Shown: piece by piece, positions 26,512 to 34,438 of the stretch | Layout: the number at the start of each line of letters is the position of its first letter | How positions within the stretch are numbered: the first letter of the stretch is position 1 | From: Bradyrhizobium sp. Tv2a-2 | Lineage (GTDB): Bacteria > Pseudomonadota > Alphaproteobacteria > Rhizobiales > Xanthobacteraceae | Direction of reading: 5' to 3' | Assembly: GCF_000472425.1 (NCBI RefSeq) | Contig: NZ_AXAI01000033.1 | Span: 1-54,101, forward strand | Length of the DNA: 54,101 bases | Made by a program: the position numbers and the translations under genes | Notes under the pieces: generated by a model | Told to the model about the DNA's origin: nothing | The model's database searches: none | What the model saw: only the letters and a program-made list of their open reading frames with translations

Positions 26512-26702
26512 TAAACGGAGCGCTGCGGTCGGCTCGAGGAATTGACGTAGAGCTCGCTGCTCACTTTGCATTCGCCGACCTGATCCTGGTAGCTTGGTCG
26601 TCACTCCCCCATTTTGTATAAACGAATTTGGTCGGAATTTGCGCGGCGATCGGTCATTGCTCGCTCGCGGCCAACGGATCCACAATCCAGGCGGAGTAGG
26701 TC

Positions 26703-27605
26703 GTGACAAATCCGTACGAGGTTCTAGGCGTCCCTCCCACGGCTTCCTCGGCCGATATTCAGAAGGCATACCGCAAGCTGGCGAAGAAGCTGCACCCGGA
26801 TCTCAATCCGGGCGATAAGGCCGCCGAGGAGAAGTTCAAGCAGGTCGCGGGGGCCTACGGTCTATTGGGCGATGCCGAGAAGCGCAAACGCTTCGACGAT
26901 GGAGAGATCGACGAGACCGGCGCCGAACGGCCGCAGCATAAATTCTATCGTGATTTCGCCACGTCGGATGAGGGGCATCCCTATGCGGACAACTCGGGTT
27001 ACGCCGATTTCATGGATTCGGACGATGCGTTCGCCGAGCTCCTGCGCCGCAACGAGAGGGCGCGCGCTAACCGGCGAGGTCACGATCTTCACTACCGCCT
27101 GCCAATTGACTTTGGAGACTCGATCACGGGTGCGAACAAGCATCTGACGCTGCCGGACGGCAGCGCTCTCGACGTGACGATTCCGCCCGGTCTGTTGGAC
27201 GGACAGATCCTGCGTTTGCGCGGAAAGGGAGCGCCCGGCAGCGGGACAGGTGGTCACGGGGATGCTTTGATCGAAGTGGAAGTCATGCCCGACCCGCGCT
27301 TCACGCGCGAAGGTGACGACATCTCCCTGGAACTGCCGATCTCGCTATCCGAAGCGGTGCTCGGCACGAAAATTCGCGTGCCGACGCCGACCGGCGCAGT
27401 GACCATGACGGTCCCGAAGGGCTCCAATACCGGCACGACAATGCGTCTGAGGGGAAAAGGTGCTCCCCGGCGCGAAGGCGGTCATGGCGATGAGTTTGTG
27501 AGGCTCAAGGTAGTCTTGCCCAAGGGGCCGGATCCCGAACTCGAGGACTTCGTTTCCAGGTGGGGCAGAAAAGCATTTAATCCGCGTGAGGACGGCGCAT
27601 CATGA
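26703..27605 (+). CDS. cbpA: DnaJ-class co-chaperone, CbpA-like
   Basis: 300-residue type II J-domain protein. The J domain occupies residues 1-68 with the essential HPD in KLAKKLHPDLNPGDK. A short Gly-poor linker (about 70-125, with DDAFAELLRRNERARANRRG) leads into two beta-barrel substrate-binding domains (about 130-290) with repeated elements TIPPGLLDGQILRLRGKGAP and TVPKGSNTGTTMRLRGKGAP. No zinc-finger region is present, which separates it from DnaJ and matches CbpA. It stimulates DnaK ATPase and delivers clients, and E. coli CbpA also binds curved DNA. Its last four bases overlap the CbpM-like start, the classic cbpAM arrangement. Confidence 0.92.
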   Translation: MTNPYEVLGVPPTASSADIQKAYRKLAKKLHPDLNPGDKAAEEKFKQVAGAYGLLGDAEKRKRFDDGEIDETGAERPQHKFYRDFATSDEGHPYADNSGYADFMDSDDAFAELLRRNERARANRRGHDLHYRLPIDFGDSITGANKHLTLPDGSALDVTIPPGLLDGQILRLRGKGAPGSGTGGHGDALIEVEVMPDPRFTREGDDISLELPISLSEAVLGTKIRVPTPTGAVTMTVPKGSNTGTTMRLRGKGAPRREGGHGDEFVRLKVVLPKGPDPELEDFVSRWGRKAFNPREDGAS

Positions 27606-27883
27606 CTATGACCAGACAGCAGTTCCTGACCAATGCGGATCTCGATGTTAAGACGCTGGAGTTTTGGATCGAGCAGCACTGGCTGATCCCGACTGAGACC
27701 ACGACCGAAATGAGCTTCTCGGACAAGGACGTCGCGCGCGCACATTTTATCCGGGATCTCAAAGGCGATTTTGGCGTCAACGACGAGGGCATCGACGTCA
27801 TTCTGCATCTCGTCGATCAGCTCCACGGCCTTCGCCGGGCCTTGGCAGAGCTGACCCGCGGCATGCCGGAATCATCCCGCTAG
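27602..27883 (+). CDS. CbpM-like modulator of the J-domain protein
   Basis: 93-residue protein starting inside the cbpA stop (ATGA overlap). It has a MerR-like helical core: LDVKTLEFWIEQHWLIPTET then FSDKDVARAHFIRDLKGDFG and VNDEGIDVILHLVDQLHGLR. This is the layout of the chaperone-modulator CbpM family, which binds the J domain of CbpA and blocks its interaction with DnaK. Length is close to E. coli CbpM (about 100). Coupled translation with cbpA supports a stoichiometric partnership. Confidence 0.85.
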   Translation: MTMTRQQFLTNADLDVKTLEFWIEQHWLIPTETTTEMSFSDKDVARAHFIRDLKGDFGVNDEGIDVILHLVDQLHGLRRALAELTRGMPESSR

Positions 27884-28038
27884 ACTAGGGGCGTGTAGTC
27901 ATAAAGGCGATGACTCGCCATTTCCGCAAAAGAGACTCGTCAAGAAGCGACGGCGAAACCGAAATTTCGTCGAACTCTACAGGAGTTCCGATATCCTCTT
28001 TGACTCTAATTTAAAGAGACGGGACAGGTGGGCTGTCC

Positions 28039-30597
28039 TCACGCCCGCTCGACAAAACTGTCCACCACCTTCTTCTCGCCGGCCTTGTCGAAGGCGATGG
28101 TGAGCTTGTTGCCATCGATCTTCACCACATGGCCGTAACCGAACTTCTGGTGGAACACGCGGTCGTCAAGCGCGAACTCCGACGCCGTGCCGGTGGACTT
28201 TGCGACCAGCTCACCCTCGATGGTGAGGGGGCCGCGTCGGTTGCGGGAAAAGCCGCCGCCAAAGCTGCCGCGCGAAGAGAAGGGCGACTGTTCCTCGTCG
28301 AAACCGCCTTGACGACCACCTTGGCCGCCGCGCCGCTGCTGCGCACGCTGCCAGCCCGGCGTCGAATAGCTCGAGCCGAAAGACTCGACATTGTCGAAGC
28401 GCGAAGGGCCGTAGCCGCCGGCGCCGCCCCAGCCCGAGCCGCCCTTGGATTCCGTGATCTCGACGCTCGCCGCCGGCAATTCGTCCAGGAAACGCGAGGG
28501 GATCGTTGTCGTCCAGGTGCCGTGAATGCGGCGGTTGGTGGCGAAATAGATTTTGGCACGCCGCCGTGCGCGCGTCAGTCCGACATGGGCCAGCCGGCGC
28601 TCTTCCTCAAGCCCCGCGCGGCCCTGCTCGTCGAGGGTACGCTGGCTCGGGAACAGGCCTTCCTCCCAGCCCGGCAGGAACACATTGTCGAACTCCAGGC
28701 CCTTGGCGGAGTGCAGCGTCATCAGCGACACCGCATCCTCTTCCGCGCCGTCCTCGCGGTCCATCACCAGCGCAATGTGCTCGAGGAAGCCCTGGAGGTT
28801 CTCGAACTCCTCCATCGAGCGCACCAGCTCTTTGAGATTCTCCAGCCGTCCGGCGGCATCCGCCGAGCGGTCCTTCTGCCACATGTCGGTATAGCCGCTC
28901 TCGTCCAGCACGACCTCGGCAAGCTCGGTGTGCGAGGCGACCTCGCTTTGCGCGCGCCAGCGGTCGAATTGCTGGACCAGATCGCGCAGCGAGCCGCGCG
29001 CCTTCGGCTTGAGCTCATCGGTCTCGACCACTGCGCGCGCCGCCTCGAACAAGGGAATGCGGCGCTTGCGGGCATGGTCGTGCAGCAGCTGCACCGTGGC
29101 GTCGCCCAGGCCCCGTTTGGGCACGTTGACGATGCGCTCGAAGGCGAGATCGTCGGCCGGCGAATTGACCACGCGCAAATAGGCCAGCGCGTCGCGGATC
29201 TCGGCGCGCTCATAGAAGCGAGGGCCGCCGATCACGCGATAGGGCAGCCCAAGGGTCACGAAACGGTCCTCGAACTCGCGCATCTGGTAGGAGGCGCGCA
29301 CCAGGATCGCGACCTGGTTGAGCCTGTCGCCCTTGCGCTGGATATCCTCGATCTCTTCGCCGATGCCGCGCGCTTCCTCTTCCGAATCCCACGCGCCGGT
29401 CACCGTGACCTTCTCACCGTCGTCATCCTCGGTGCGCAGCGTCTTGCCGAGCCGGCCCTCATTATGCGCGATGAGATAGGAGGCCGCGGCGAGGATATGC
29501 CCTGTCGAGCGGTAATTGCGCTCCAGGCGAATGACTTTCGCGCCCGGAAAATCGTGATCGAAGCGCAGGATGTTGTCGACCTCGGCGCCGCGCCAGCCAT
29601 AGATCGATTGATCGTCGTCGCCGACGCAGCAGATGTTCTTGAGGGGGCTGGCTGACGTCATCTCCGTCATTCCGGGATGCGCTGAAGGCGCAGACCCGGA
29701 ATCTCGAGATTCTTGGATGTGCGAGAGCACATCGGAGTTCACGTCTTCGACGCGCCCCGGAATGACGGCAGCCTTGGAAGAAGCTGGCGCCTGCGACAAG
29801 AGACGCAGCCACAGATACTGCGCGACGTTGGTGTCCTGATATTCGTCGACCAGGATGAACTTGAAGCGGCCCTGATATTGCCGGAGCACGTCGGGGTGCT
29901 CGCGGAAGATGCGGATGTTCTCCAGCAACAGATCGCCGAAATCGGCGGCGTTGAGGATCTTCAGCCGCTCTTGGTAGGTCGCATAGAGCTTGCCGCCCTT
30001 GCCGTTGGCGAACATCGCGGCTTCGCCCGAGGGCACCTGGCCCGGCATCAAACCGCGGTTCTTCCAGCCGTCGATGAGGCCTGCGAGCATGCGCGCGGGC
30101 CATCGCTTGTCGTCGATGTCCTCGGCCTGCAGCAGCTGCTTCAACAGCCGGATCTGGTCGTCGACGTCGAGCACGGTGAAATTGGATTTCAGCTGCGCCA
30201 TCTCGGCATGACCGCGCAGGATACGGCCGCCGATGGAGTGAAAAGTGCCGAGCCAGGGCATGCCTTCCACGGCCTGGCCCAGCATCTGGCCGAGGCGCAG
30301 CTTCATCTCGCGCGCGGCCTTGTTGGTGAAGGTCACCGAGAGGATTTCGCCGGGACGTGCGCGCCCCTGGCTCAGGATATGCGCGATGCGCGTGGTCAGC
30401 ACCCGCGTCTTGCCCGTGCCGGCGCCGGCCAGCACCAGCACCGGCCCGTCCAGCGTCTCCACCGCGTCGCGCTGCTCGGGATTGAGGCCGTCGAGATAGC
30501 GCGGCGCCGACGACGCGCGCGCCCGCGCGGCAATGCCGCCGGCCGCGGGTGTGTGGTCGGGAACGGGCGAATAGTTCAGCTTGCTCGGCTCGGTCAT
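28039..30597 (-). CDS. uvrD: UvrD/PcrA-type ATP-dependent DNA helicase with palindromic insert
   Basis: About 852-residue superfamily 1A helicase acting in nucleotide-excision and mismatch repair. Seen in order: Walker A LAGAGTGKTR near residue 60, motif Ia SVTFTNKAAREMK, motif II LVDEYQDTN near 260, motif III DDQSIYGWRGAE, motif IV LERNYRST, motif V TLHSAKGLEFDNVF and motif VI GLTRARRRAK. The C-terminus has a Gly/Arg-rich low-complexity linker and a Tudor-like end FGYGHVVKIDGNKLTIAFDK. ATG 30597 is used; GTG 30618 is an alternative. Between motifs II and III lies an extra block of about 35 residues encoded by a 105-bp palindromic repeat at 29664-29768, which keeps the frame; see that entry. 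Confidence 0.95.
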   Translation of the reverse strand: MTEPSKLNYSPVPDHTPAAGGIAARARASSAPRYLDGLNPEQRDAVETLDGPVLVLAGAGTGKTRVLTTRIAHILSQGRARPGEILSVTFTNKAAREMKLRLGQMLGQAVEGMPWLGTFHSIGGRILRGHAEMAQLKSNFTVLDVDDQIRLLKQLLQAEDIDDKRWPARMLAGLIDGWKNRGLMPGQVPSGEAAMFANGKGGKLYATYQERLKILNAADFGDLLLENIRIFREHPDVLRQYQGRFKFILVDEYQDTNVAQYLWLRLLSQAPASSKAAVIPGRVEDVNSDVLSHIQESRDSGSAPSAHPGMTEMTSASPLKNICCVGDDDQSIYGWRGAEVDNILRFDHDFPGAKVIRLERNYRSTGHILAAASYLIAHNEGRLGKTLRTEDDDGEKVTVTGAWDSEEEARGIGEEIEDIQRKGDRLNQVAILVRASYQMREFEDRFVTLGLPYRVIGGPRFYERAEIRDALAYLRVVNSPADDLAFERIVNVPKRGLGDATVQLLHDHARKRRIPLFEAARAVVETDELKPKARGSLRDLVQQFDRWRAQSEVASHTELAEVVLDESGYTDMWQKDRSADAAGRLENLKELVRSMEEFENLQGFLEHIALVMDREDGAEEDAVSLMTLHSAKGLEFDNVFLPGWEEGLFPSQRTLDEQGRAGLEEERRLAHVGLTRARRRAKIYFATNRRIHGTWTTTIPSRFLDELPAASVEITESKGGSGWGGAGGYGPSRFDNVESFGSSYSTPGWQRAQQRRGGQGGRQGGFDEEQSPFSSRGSFGGGFSRNRRGPLTIEGELVAKSTGTASEFALDDRVFHQKFGYGHVVKIDGNKLTIAFDKAGEKKVVDSFVERA
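29664..29768. repeat. 105-bp palindromic repeat inserted in frame in the helicase gene
   Basis: Bounded by a perfect 13-bp inverted repeat, CCGTCATTCCGGG at 29664-29676 and CCCGGAATGACGG at 29756-29768, with internal symmetrical parts including the palindrome GAATCTCGAGATTC. The 105-bp length is a multiple of three and no stop is created; the helicase gains about 35 residues beginning AVIPGRVEDVNSD. Helicases of this family normally go from LWLRLL to KNICCVGDDDQ with a short loop. I recall 'GTCATTCCGGGG...CCCGGAATGAC' elements as abundant intergenic repeats in Bradyrhizobiaceae; here one sits in a coding sequence. Confidence 0.8.
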
Positions 30598-30884
30598 CGC
30601 GAATCGCTTTAGCCCCACGTTGGCACCGCAGGGCGGTAAAGTTGAGCCTTCTTAGCAGGAATGTCGGTCATATAGGGGCAGTGGCCCCGGTTTTACAGTG
30701 GTTTCAGTGGTTTTGCAGCGGGCGGCGGCAGGCCGTATTGGGGCTCCGACGGCGATTTGTTCCCGCTTGGCTGCGAATTATCGTCGTCTCAGGCTACGGA
30801 ACCAGCGTTTCGAAAACGGATTGGTTTGACAGTCGTGGCCGCGCGCGAGCGGCGGTCGTCCAAACCAATTCGGAGATCCCTACC

Positions 30885-31055
30885 ATGCTAGGCTGGGTCG
30901 TCACTTTCCTTGTCATCGCGCTGATTTCCGGTCTGCTCGGCTTCGGCGGTATCGCCGGCGCCTCGATCGAAATCGCCAAGATCATCTTCTTCATCGCGAT
31001 CGTACTGTTCCTGGTCTCGGCCGTGGTTCACGTCTCACGCGGCAGAAGAGTTTAG
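30885..31055 (+). CDS. DUF1328 (YtjA-like) small membrane protein
   Basis: 56-residue protein made of two membrane helices, LGWVVTFLVIALISGLLGF and AKIIFFIAIVLFLVSAVVHV, joined by GGIAGASIEI. This is the DUF1328/YtjA family, small inner-membrane proteins often induced by envelope or general stress. An in-frame upstream opening from 30549 is the shadow of the helicase gene and is not used; GGAGATCCC upstream of ATG 30885 is the ribosome site. It converges with, and overlaps by four bases, the thioesterase gene. Confidence 0.85.
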   Translation: MLGWVVTFLVIALISGLLGFGGIAGASIEIAKIIFFIAIVLFLVSAVVHVSRGRRV

Positions 31056-31570
31056 CCCGGCTTCACCGGCATCCCGACCTTGCGCCCCATCCCGTTCGGC
31101 CGCGGAATGCCGGCGTGGGCGTCCGCCACCGCCCTGATGCGGTTGCGGATGTCGGGCGGGAACGGCGCGACCTTTCGCGCGGCCATGTCGATGTGCATGG
31201 TCATGTTCTCCGAGGTCGCCGACAGCCAGCCTTCGCCGGCATGGCGCAGCTCCTCGAAAGTATGCAACCGCTTCTCGTCGGCCGCGACCAGGATGATCGC
31301 GATCTGCACCGGATCGCCCTGGTGGATTTCCCGCAAGTAACGGACATGGCATTCGGCGGTAAAGGTCGAGCCGTGGCGCTCCTTCATATAGGCCGGCCCG
31401 ATCCCGAGCTTGAGCCATAATTCATCGATGGCGCGATCAAACATCACGTTGTAATAGGCCATGTTGAGATGGCCGTTGTAGTCGATCCATTGCGGCTCGA
31501 CCTGCATCACCGAGGACAGAAACGGGACGGGGCGGAGCAGCGTGTCTTCAGAGGTAATCGTGCCTGTCAT
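31052..31570 (-). CDS. Hotdog-fold acyl-CoA thioesterase
   Basis: 172-residue protein of the 4-hydroxybenzoyl-CoA thioesterase-like hotdog fold. The active-site helix region WIDYNGHLNMAYYNVMFDRA, with Asn-Gly-His-Leu-Asn, matches the family; typical proteins have Asp at the first of these positions. FTAECHVRYLREIHQGDPVQ follows as the central strand pair. The start at ATG 31570 is taken in preference to 31603 because the sequence before it is polar and lacks homology. It is divergent from the FAD-linked oxidase by about 60 bases. It probably hydrolyses a short or medium acyl-CoA in the cytoplasm; the acyl group is unknown. Confidence 0.85.
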   Translation of the reverse strand: MTGTITSEDTLLRPVPFLSSVMQVEPQWIDYNGHLNMAYYNVMFDRAIDELWLKLGIGPAYMKERHGSTFTAECHVRYLREIHQGDPVQIAIILVAADEKRLHTFEELRHAGEGWLSATSENMTMHIDMAARKVAPFPPDIRNRIRAVADAHAGIPRPNGMGRKVGMPVKPG

Positions 31571-31629
31571 CGTGCTCTTGACCCCGTTTTTATCCTTTGC
31601 CACGGTCTTCGCTCCGTCGGGAGGATAAG

Positions 31630-33048
31630 TTGAATATCACCATCGCCGAGAATTTGAAGCGGCCGGAGCCCAAGGCGCTGGCAAGCACGTTGGAACAACT
31701 TGCCGCCCGCTTCGGTAACCGCCTCGTTACCTCTTTGGCCGTGCGCGAGCAGCATGGCCACACCACGACCTGGCTGCAGAACCAGCCGCCCGATGCCGTC
31801 GTGATGGCGCAGGAGACCGCCGACATCCAGGACGTGGTGCGGATCTGCGCGAAAAACGGCGTGCCGGTGATCGCTTTCGGCACCGGAACCTCGCTGGAGG
31901 GTCAGGTGAATGCCCCGGCCGGCGGCGTCTGCATCGATTTGCGCGACATGAACAAGGTGCTCGCGGTACATGCCGAGGACCTTGACTGCGTGATAGAGCC
32001 CGGTGTCACCCGCAAGGCGCTGAACGAGTATCTGCGCGACCAGGGCCTGTTCTTCCCGATCGATCCCGGCGCGGACGCTTCGCTCGGCGGCATGGCGTCC
32101 ACGCGCGCCTCGGGCACCAACGCGGTGCGCTACGGCACCATGCGCGACAATGTGCTGGCGCTGAAAGTGGTGCGTGGCGACGGCGAGATCATCACGACCG
32201 GCACACGGGCGAAGAAATCCTCCGCCGGCTACGACCTCACGCATCTCTTCATCGGTGCGGAGGGCACGCTCGGCATCATCTCCGAGATCACCCTGAAGCT
32301 GCGCGGCATTCCCGAGACGATTGCGGCCGCCGCCTGTTCGTTCGAGACCGTGCGCGGCGCCTGCCAGGCGGTGATCCTCGCCATCCAGACCGGTATTCCG
32401 GTGGCGCGCATCGAATTGCTCAACACCGCGCAGGTCAAATGCTGCAACGCCTATTCCAAGCTGACGCTGCCGGAGACGCCGCTGCTGCTTCTGGAATTCC
32501 ACGGCACCGCGGCCGACGTCGCAGAGCAGTCCAGAAATTTCGGTGAGATCGCGATAGAATGCGGCGGCGGTGATTTCACGTGGACCACCAAGCCCGAGGA
32601 CCGCACCAAGCTCTGGCAGGCGCGGCACGACGCTTACTGGTCGGTGAAGGCCCTGCGGCCGGGCGCCGGCGTGGTCGCAACCGACGTCTGCGTGCCGATC
32701 TCGCGCCTTGCCGATTGCGTCGGCGAGACCGAGGACGATCTCGAGCGCCTCAATTTGATGTCGCCGATCGTCGGCCATGTCGGCGACGGCAATTTCCACT
32801 GCTCGCTGCTGTGCGACGTCAACGATGCGGACGAAATGGCGCGCGGCGAGGAGTTCATGCATCGCCTCGTCGAGCGGGCGCAGGCGATGGACGGCACCTG
32901 CACCGGCGAGCACGGCATCGGCCAGGGCAAGCAGAAATATCTGAAGGCCGAGCTTGGCGCAGAGGCGCTGGACGCCATGCGCGCGCTGAAACGCGCGCTC
33001 GATCCGCAGAACATTTTCAATCCGGGGAAGATCGTCCCGGCGGCATGA
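31630..33048 (+). CDS. FAD-linked 2-hydroxy-acid dehydrogenase (D-lactate/glycolate type)
   Basis: About 472 residues. FAD_binding_4 domain (about 40-220) with PVIAFGTGTSLEGQVNAPAG and GADASLGGMASTRASGTNAV, then an FAD-oxidase_C domain (to about 470) with the metal/substrate motif IVGHVGDGNFHC and the closing TGEHGIGQGKQKYL. This is the family of membrane-associated D-lactate dehydrogenases (cytochrome) and GlcD. The start is probably TTG 31630 since GGGAGGATAAG lies just before it; an ATG at 31597 in frame has no such site. Unlike the FAD/Fe-S protein at 8406 it has no iron-sulphur half, so electrons go directly to a carrier. Confidence 0.9.
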   Translation: MNITIAENLKRPEPKALASTLEQLAARFGNRLVTSLAVREQHGHTTTWLQNQPPDAVVMAQETADIQDVVRICAKNGVPVIAFGTGTSLEGQVNAPAGGVCIDLRDMNKVLAVHAEDLDCVIEPGVTRKALNEYLRDQGLFFPIDPGADASLGGMASTRASGTNAVRYGTMRDNVLALKVVRGDGEIITTGTRAKKSSAGYDLTHLFIGAEGTLGIISEITLKLRGIPETIAAAACSFETVRGACQAVILAIQTGIPVARIELLNTAQVKCCNAYSKLTLPETPLLLLEFHGTAADVAEQSRNFGEIAIECGGGDFTWTTKPEDRTKLWQARHDAYWSVKALRPGAGVVATDVCVPISRLADCVGETEDDLERLNLMSPIVGHVGDGNFHCSLLCDVNDADEMARGEEFMHRLVERAQAMDGTCTGEHGIGQGKQKYLKAELGAEALDAMRALKRALDPQNIFNPGKIVPAA

Positions 33049-33188
33049 GGGTTGGCGAGCAAGGCGCTCCTTCTTCGCTCGACTGACCCTCACCGGGGGA
33101 ACTTTTGGTTCCTTCGGGCGTCATCTTGCAAGAGGTGATTGGCCTTGTGGAGGGGGCTGGCGCCACGAGGGCGCCGGGGGAGGATGCA

Positions 33189-34418
33189 ATGTCGAGGTCC
33201 CGCATTGCGATAACAGTTGCCATCCTGGTAGCGCTGCTGCCATCAGCGGCTTTCGGCAGAGGGTTTGGTCCGATCGGTATCGTGAGATACGCGGTCGGCC
33301 GCTTGCTGCCGCTCCATGCGGGGCATCGTTCCTTCGTCATGCGCAGTCATATCGGCAACCCGGATATCACGCGCAACGAGACGTCCTCCCCGTCGCTCGG
33401 ACGTGGCCAGACCGTCGCGGCTGCCGCGCTTGCGGGCTGGCATGGCGGCCGCAGTGCCAATGGCTGGTGGCGACATGACGACGGCGGATATGGATGGGTC
33501 GGACCGCTGTTCTGGCCGTTCGCCTTCGACGACATGTCCGCCTACACCATCTTCGGCGATGGCACCGGCTTCTGGGCCTATGGCTATGGCGACATCTATG
33601 CCGGAATCTTCGCGCCCTACGACCAGCAGGATCTGGCGACCTATCTCGGACCGTTGCCGCTGCCGCGGCGACATCACCGGGTGCTGTCGCTGCAGCTGTT
33701 CTGTGGTGAGGCGAGGGACCCGGCCGCGCGCGCCGCCATCGACCAGATCAGGCAGGTGATTCATCCGAACGACGCTCAACGCGCCGCGCTGGACGAACTT
33801 GCCGCTGCATCGCTCCAGGCCAGCGAGACCATTCGCGCCGCGTGTCCGACCCAGGCGCCCGCAGGCGCTCCGGAGCGCCTGCAAGCGATGCAGGCGCGAA
33901 TCGAGGCGATGAGACAGGCCGTGCTCACGGTGCAGCCGCTGCTCGGCAAGCTCTATGACCAACTCAACGATACGCAGAAGGCACGGCTCAACGGGCTCGC
34001 CGACGCGCGGCGCAGGACCTCCGATTCCAGATCCGCCAAGGCGTCTGCGAAATGTCCTGACATCGGGCAATTGCGGATGGGGCAGATGGGCATGAGCCAA
34101 TCCGAGATGGGCCAGGCGACCGCATTGCAATGGCCGGGCGGCGAAATCGAGGAGAGGCTGCACCCGACCGAAAGCCAGCGCGCCACGCTCGGCGTGCTGC
34201 AGGACGCCAGCGCTGCGGCCGCCGGGACGCTGCTTCAGGCATGCGAGGATGACGACGCGCTCACGCCACCCGCGCGCCTTGCCGCCGTGGCCAGGCGGCT
34301 GGATGCGTGGCTGGAGGCGGTAAAGCCGGTGGGTGAGGCGCTGGAAGATCTCTATGCTACGCTGAGCGACGAGCAGAAGGCGCAGTTCGAGGCGATCGGG
34401 CCAAAGCGGACGGCGTAG
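33189..34418 (+). CDS. Exported LTXXQ (Spy/CpxP-like) repeat protein, copy 1
   Basis: 409-residue exported protein. Signal peptide: MSRSRIAITVAILVALLPSA with cleavage after AFG. The Trp/Tyr/Gly-rich middle (WHGGRSANGWWRHDDGGYGW, DDMSAYTIFGDGTGFWAYGY) precedes two helical units of about 100 residues, each running from 'DAQRAALDELAAAS' or 'SQRATLGVLQDAS' to 'LNDTQKARLNGL' or 'LSDEQKAQFEAIGP'. These are LTXXQ-type motifs of the Spy/CpxP periplasmic chaperone group. A GGGGGAGG ribosome site precedes ATG 33189. It is a tandem paralogue of the next gene, 20 bases away, and probably co-transcribed. Confidence 0.82.
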   Translation: MSRSRIAITVAILVALLPSAAFGRGFGPIGIVRYAVGRLLPLHAGHRSFVMRSHIGNPDITRNETSSPSLGRGQTVAAAALAGWHGGRSANGWWRHDDGGYGWVGPLFWPFAFDDMSAYTIFGDGTGFWAYGYGDIYAGIFAPYDQQDLATYLGPLPLPRRHHRVLSLQLFCGEARDPAARAAIDQIRQVIHPNDAQRAALDELAAASLQASETIRAACPTQAPAGAPERLQAMQARIEAMRQAVLTVQPLLGKLYDQLNDTQKARLNGLADARRRTSDSRSAKASAKCPDIGQLRMGQMGMSQSEMGQATALQWPGGEIEERLHPTESQRATLGVLQDASAAAAGTLLQACEDDDALTPPARLAAVARRLDAWLEAVKPVGEALEDLYATLSDEQKAQFEAIGPKRTA

Positions 34419-34438
34419 CCTCGCTCGGAGGAATTGTG

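Noticed and set aside
28129..29655. 508-codon plus-strand frame opposite the helicase
   Set aside because: Antisense of conserved helicase motifs; composition is typical of shadow frames in GC-rich genes.
31567..33093. 508-codon minus-strand frame opposite the FAD-linked oxidase
   Set aside because: The FAD and substrate motifs are in the plus frame; this is a shadow.
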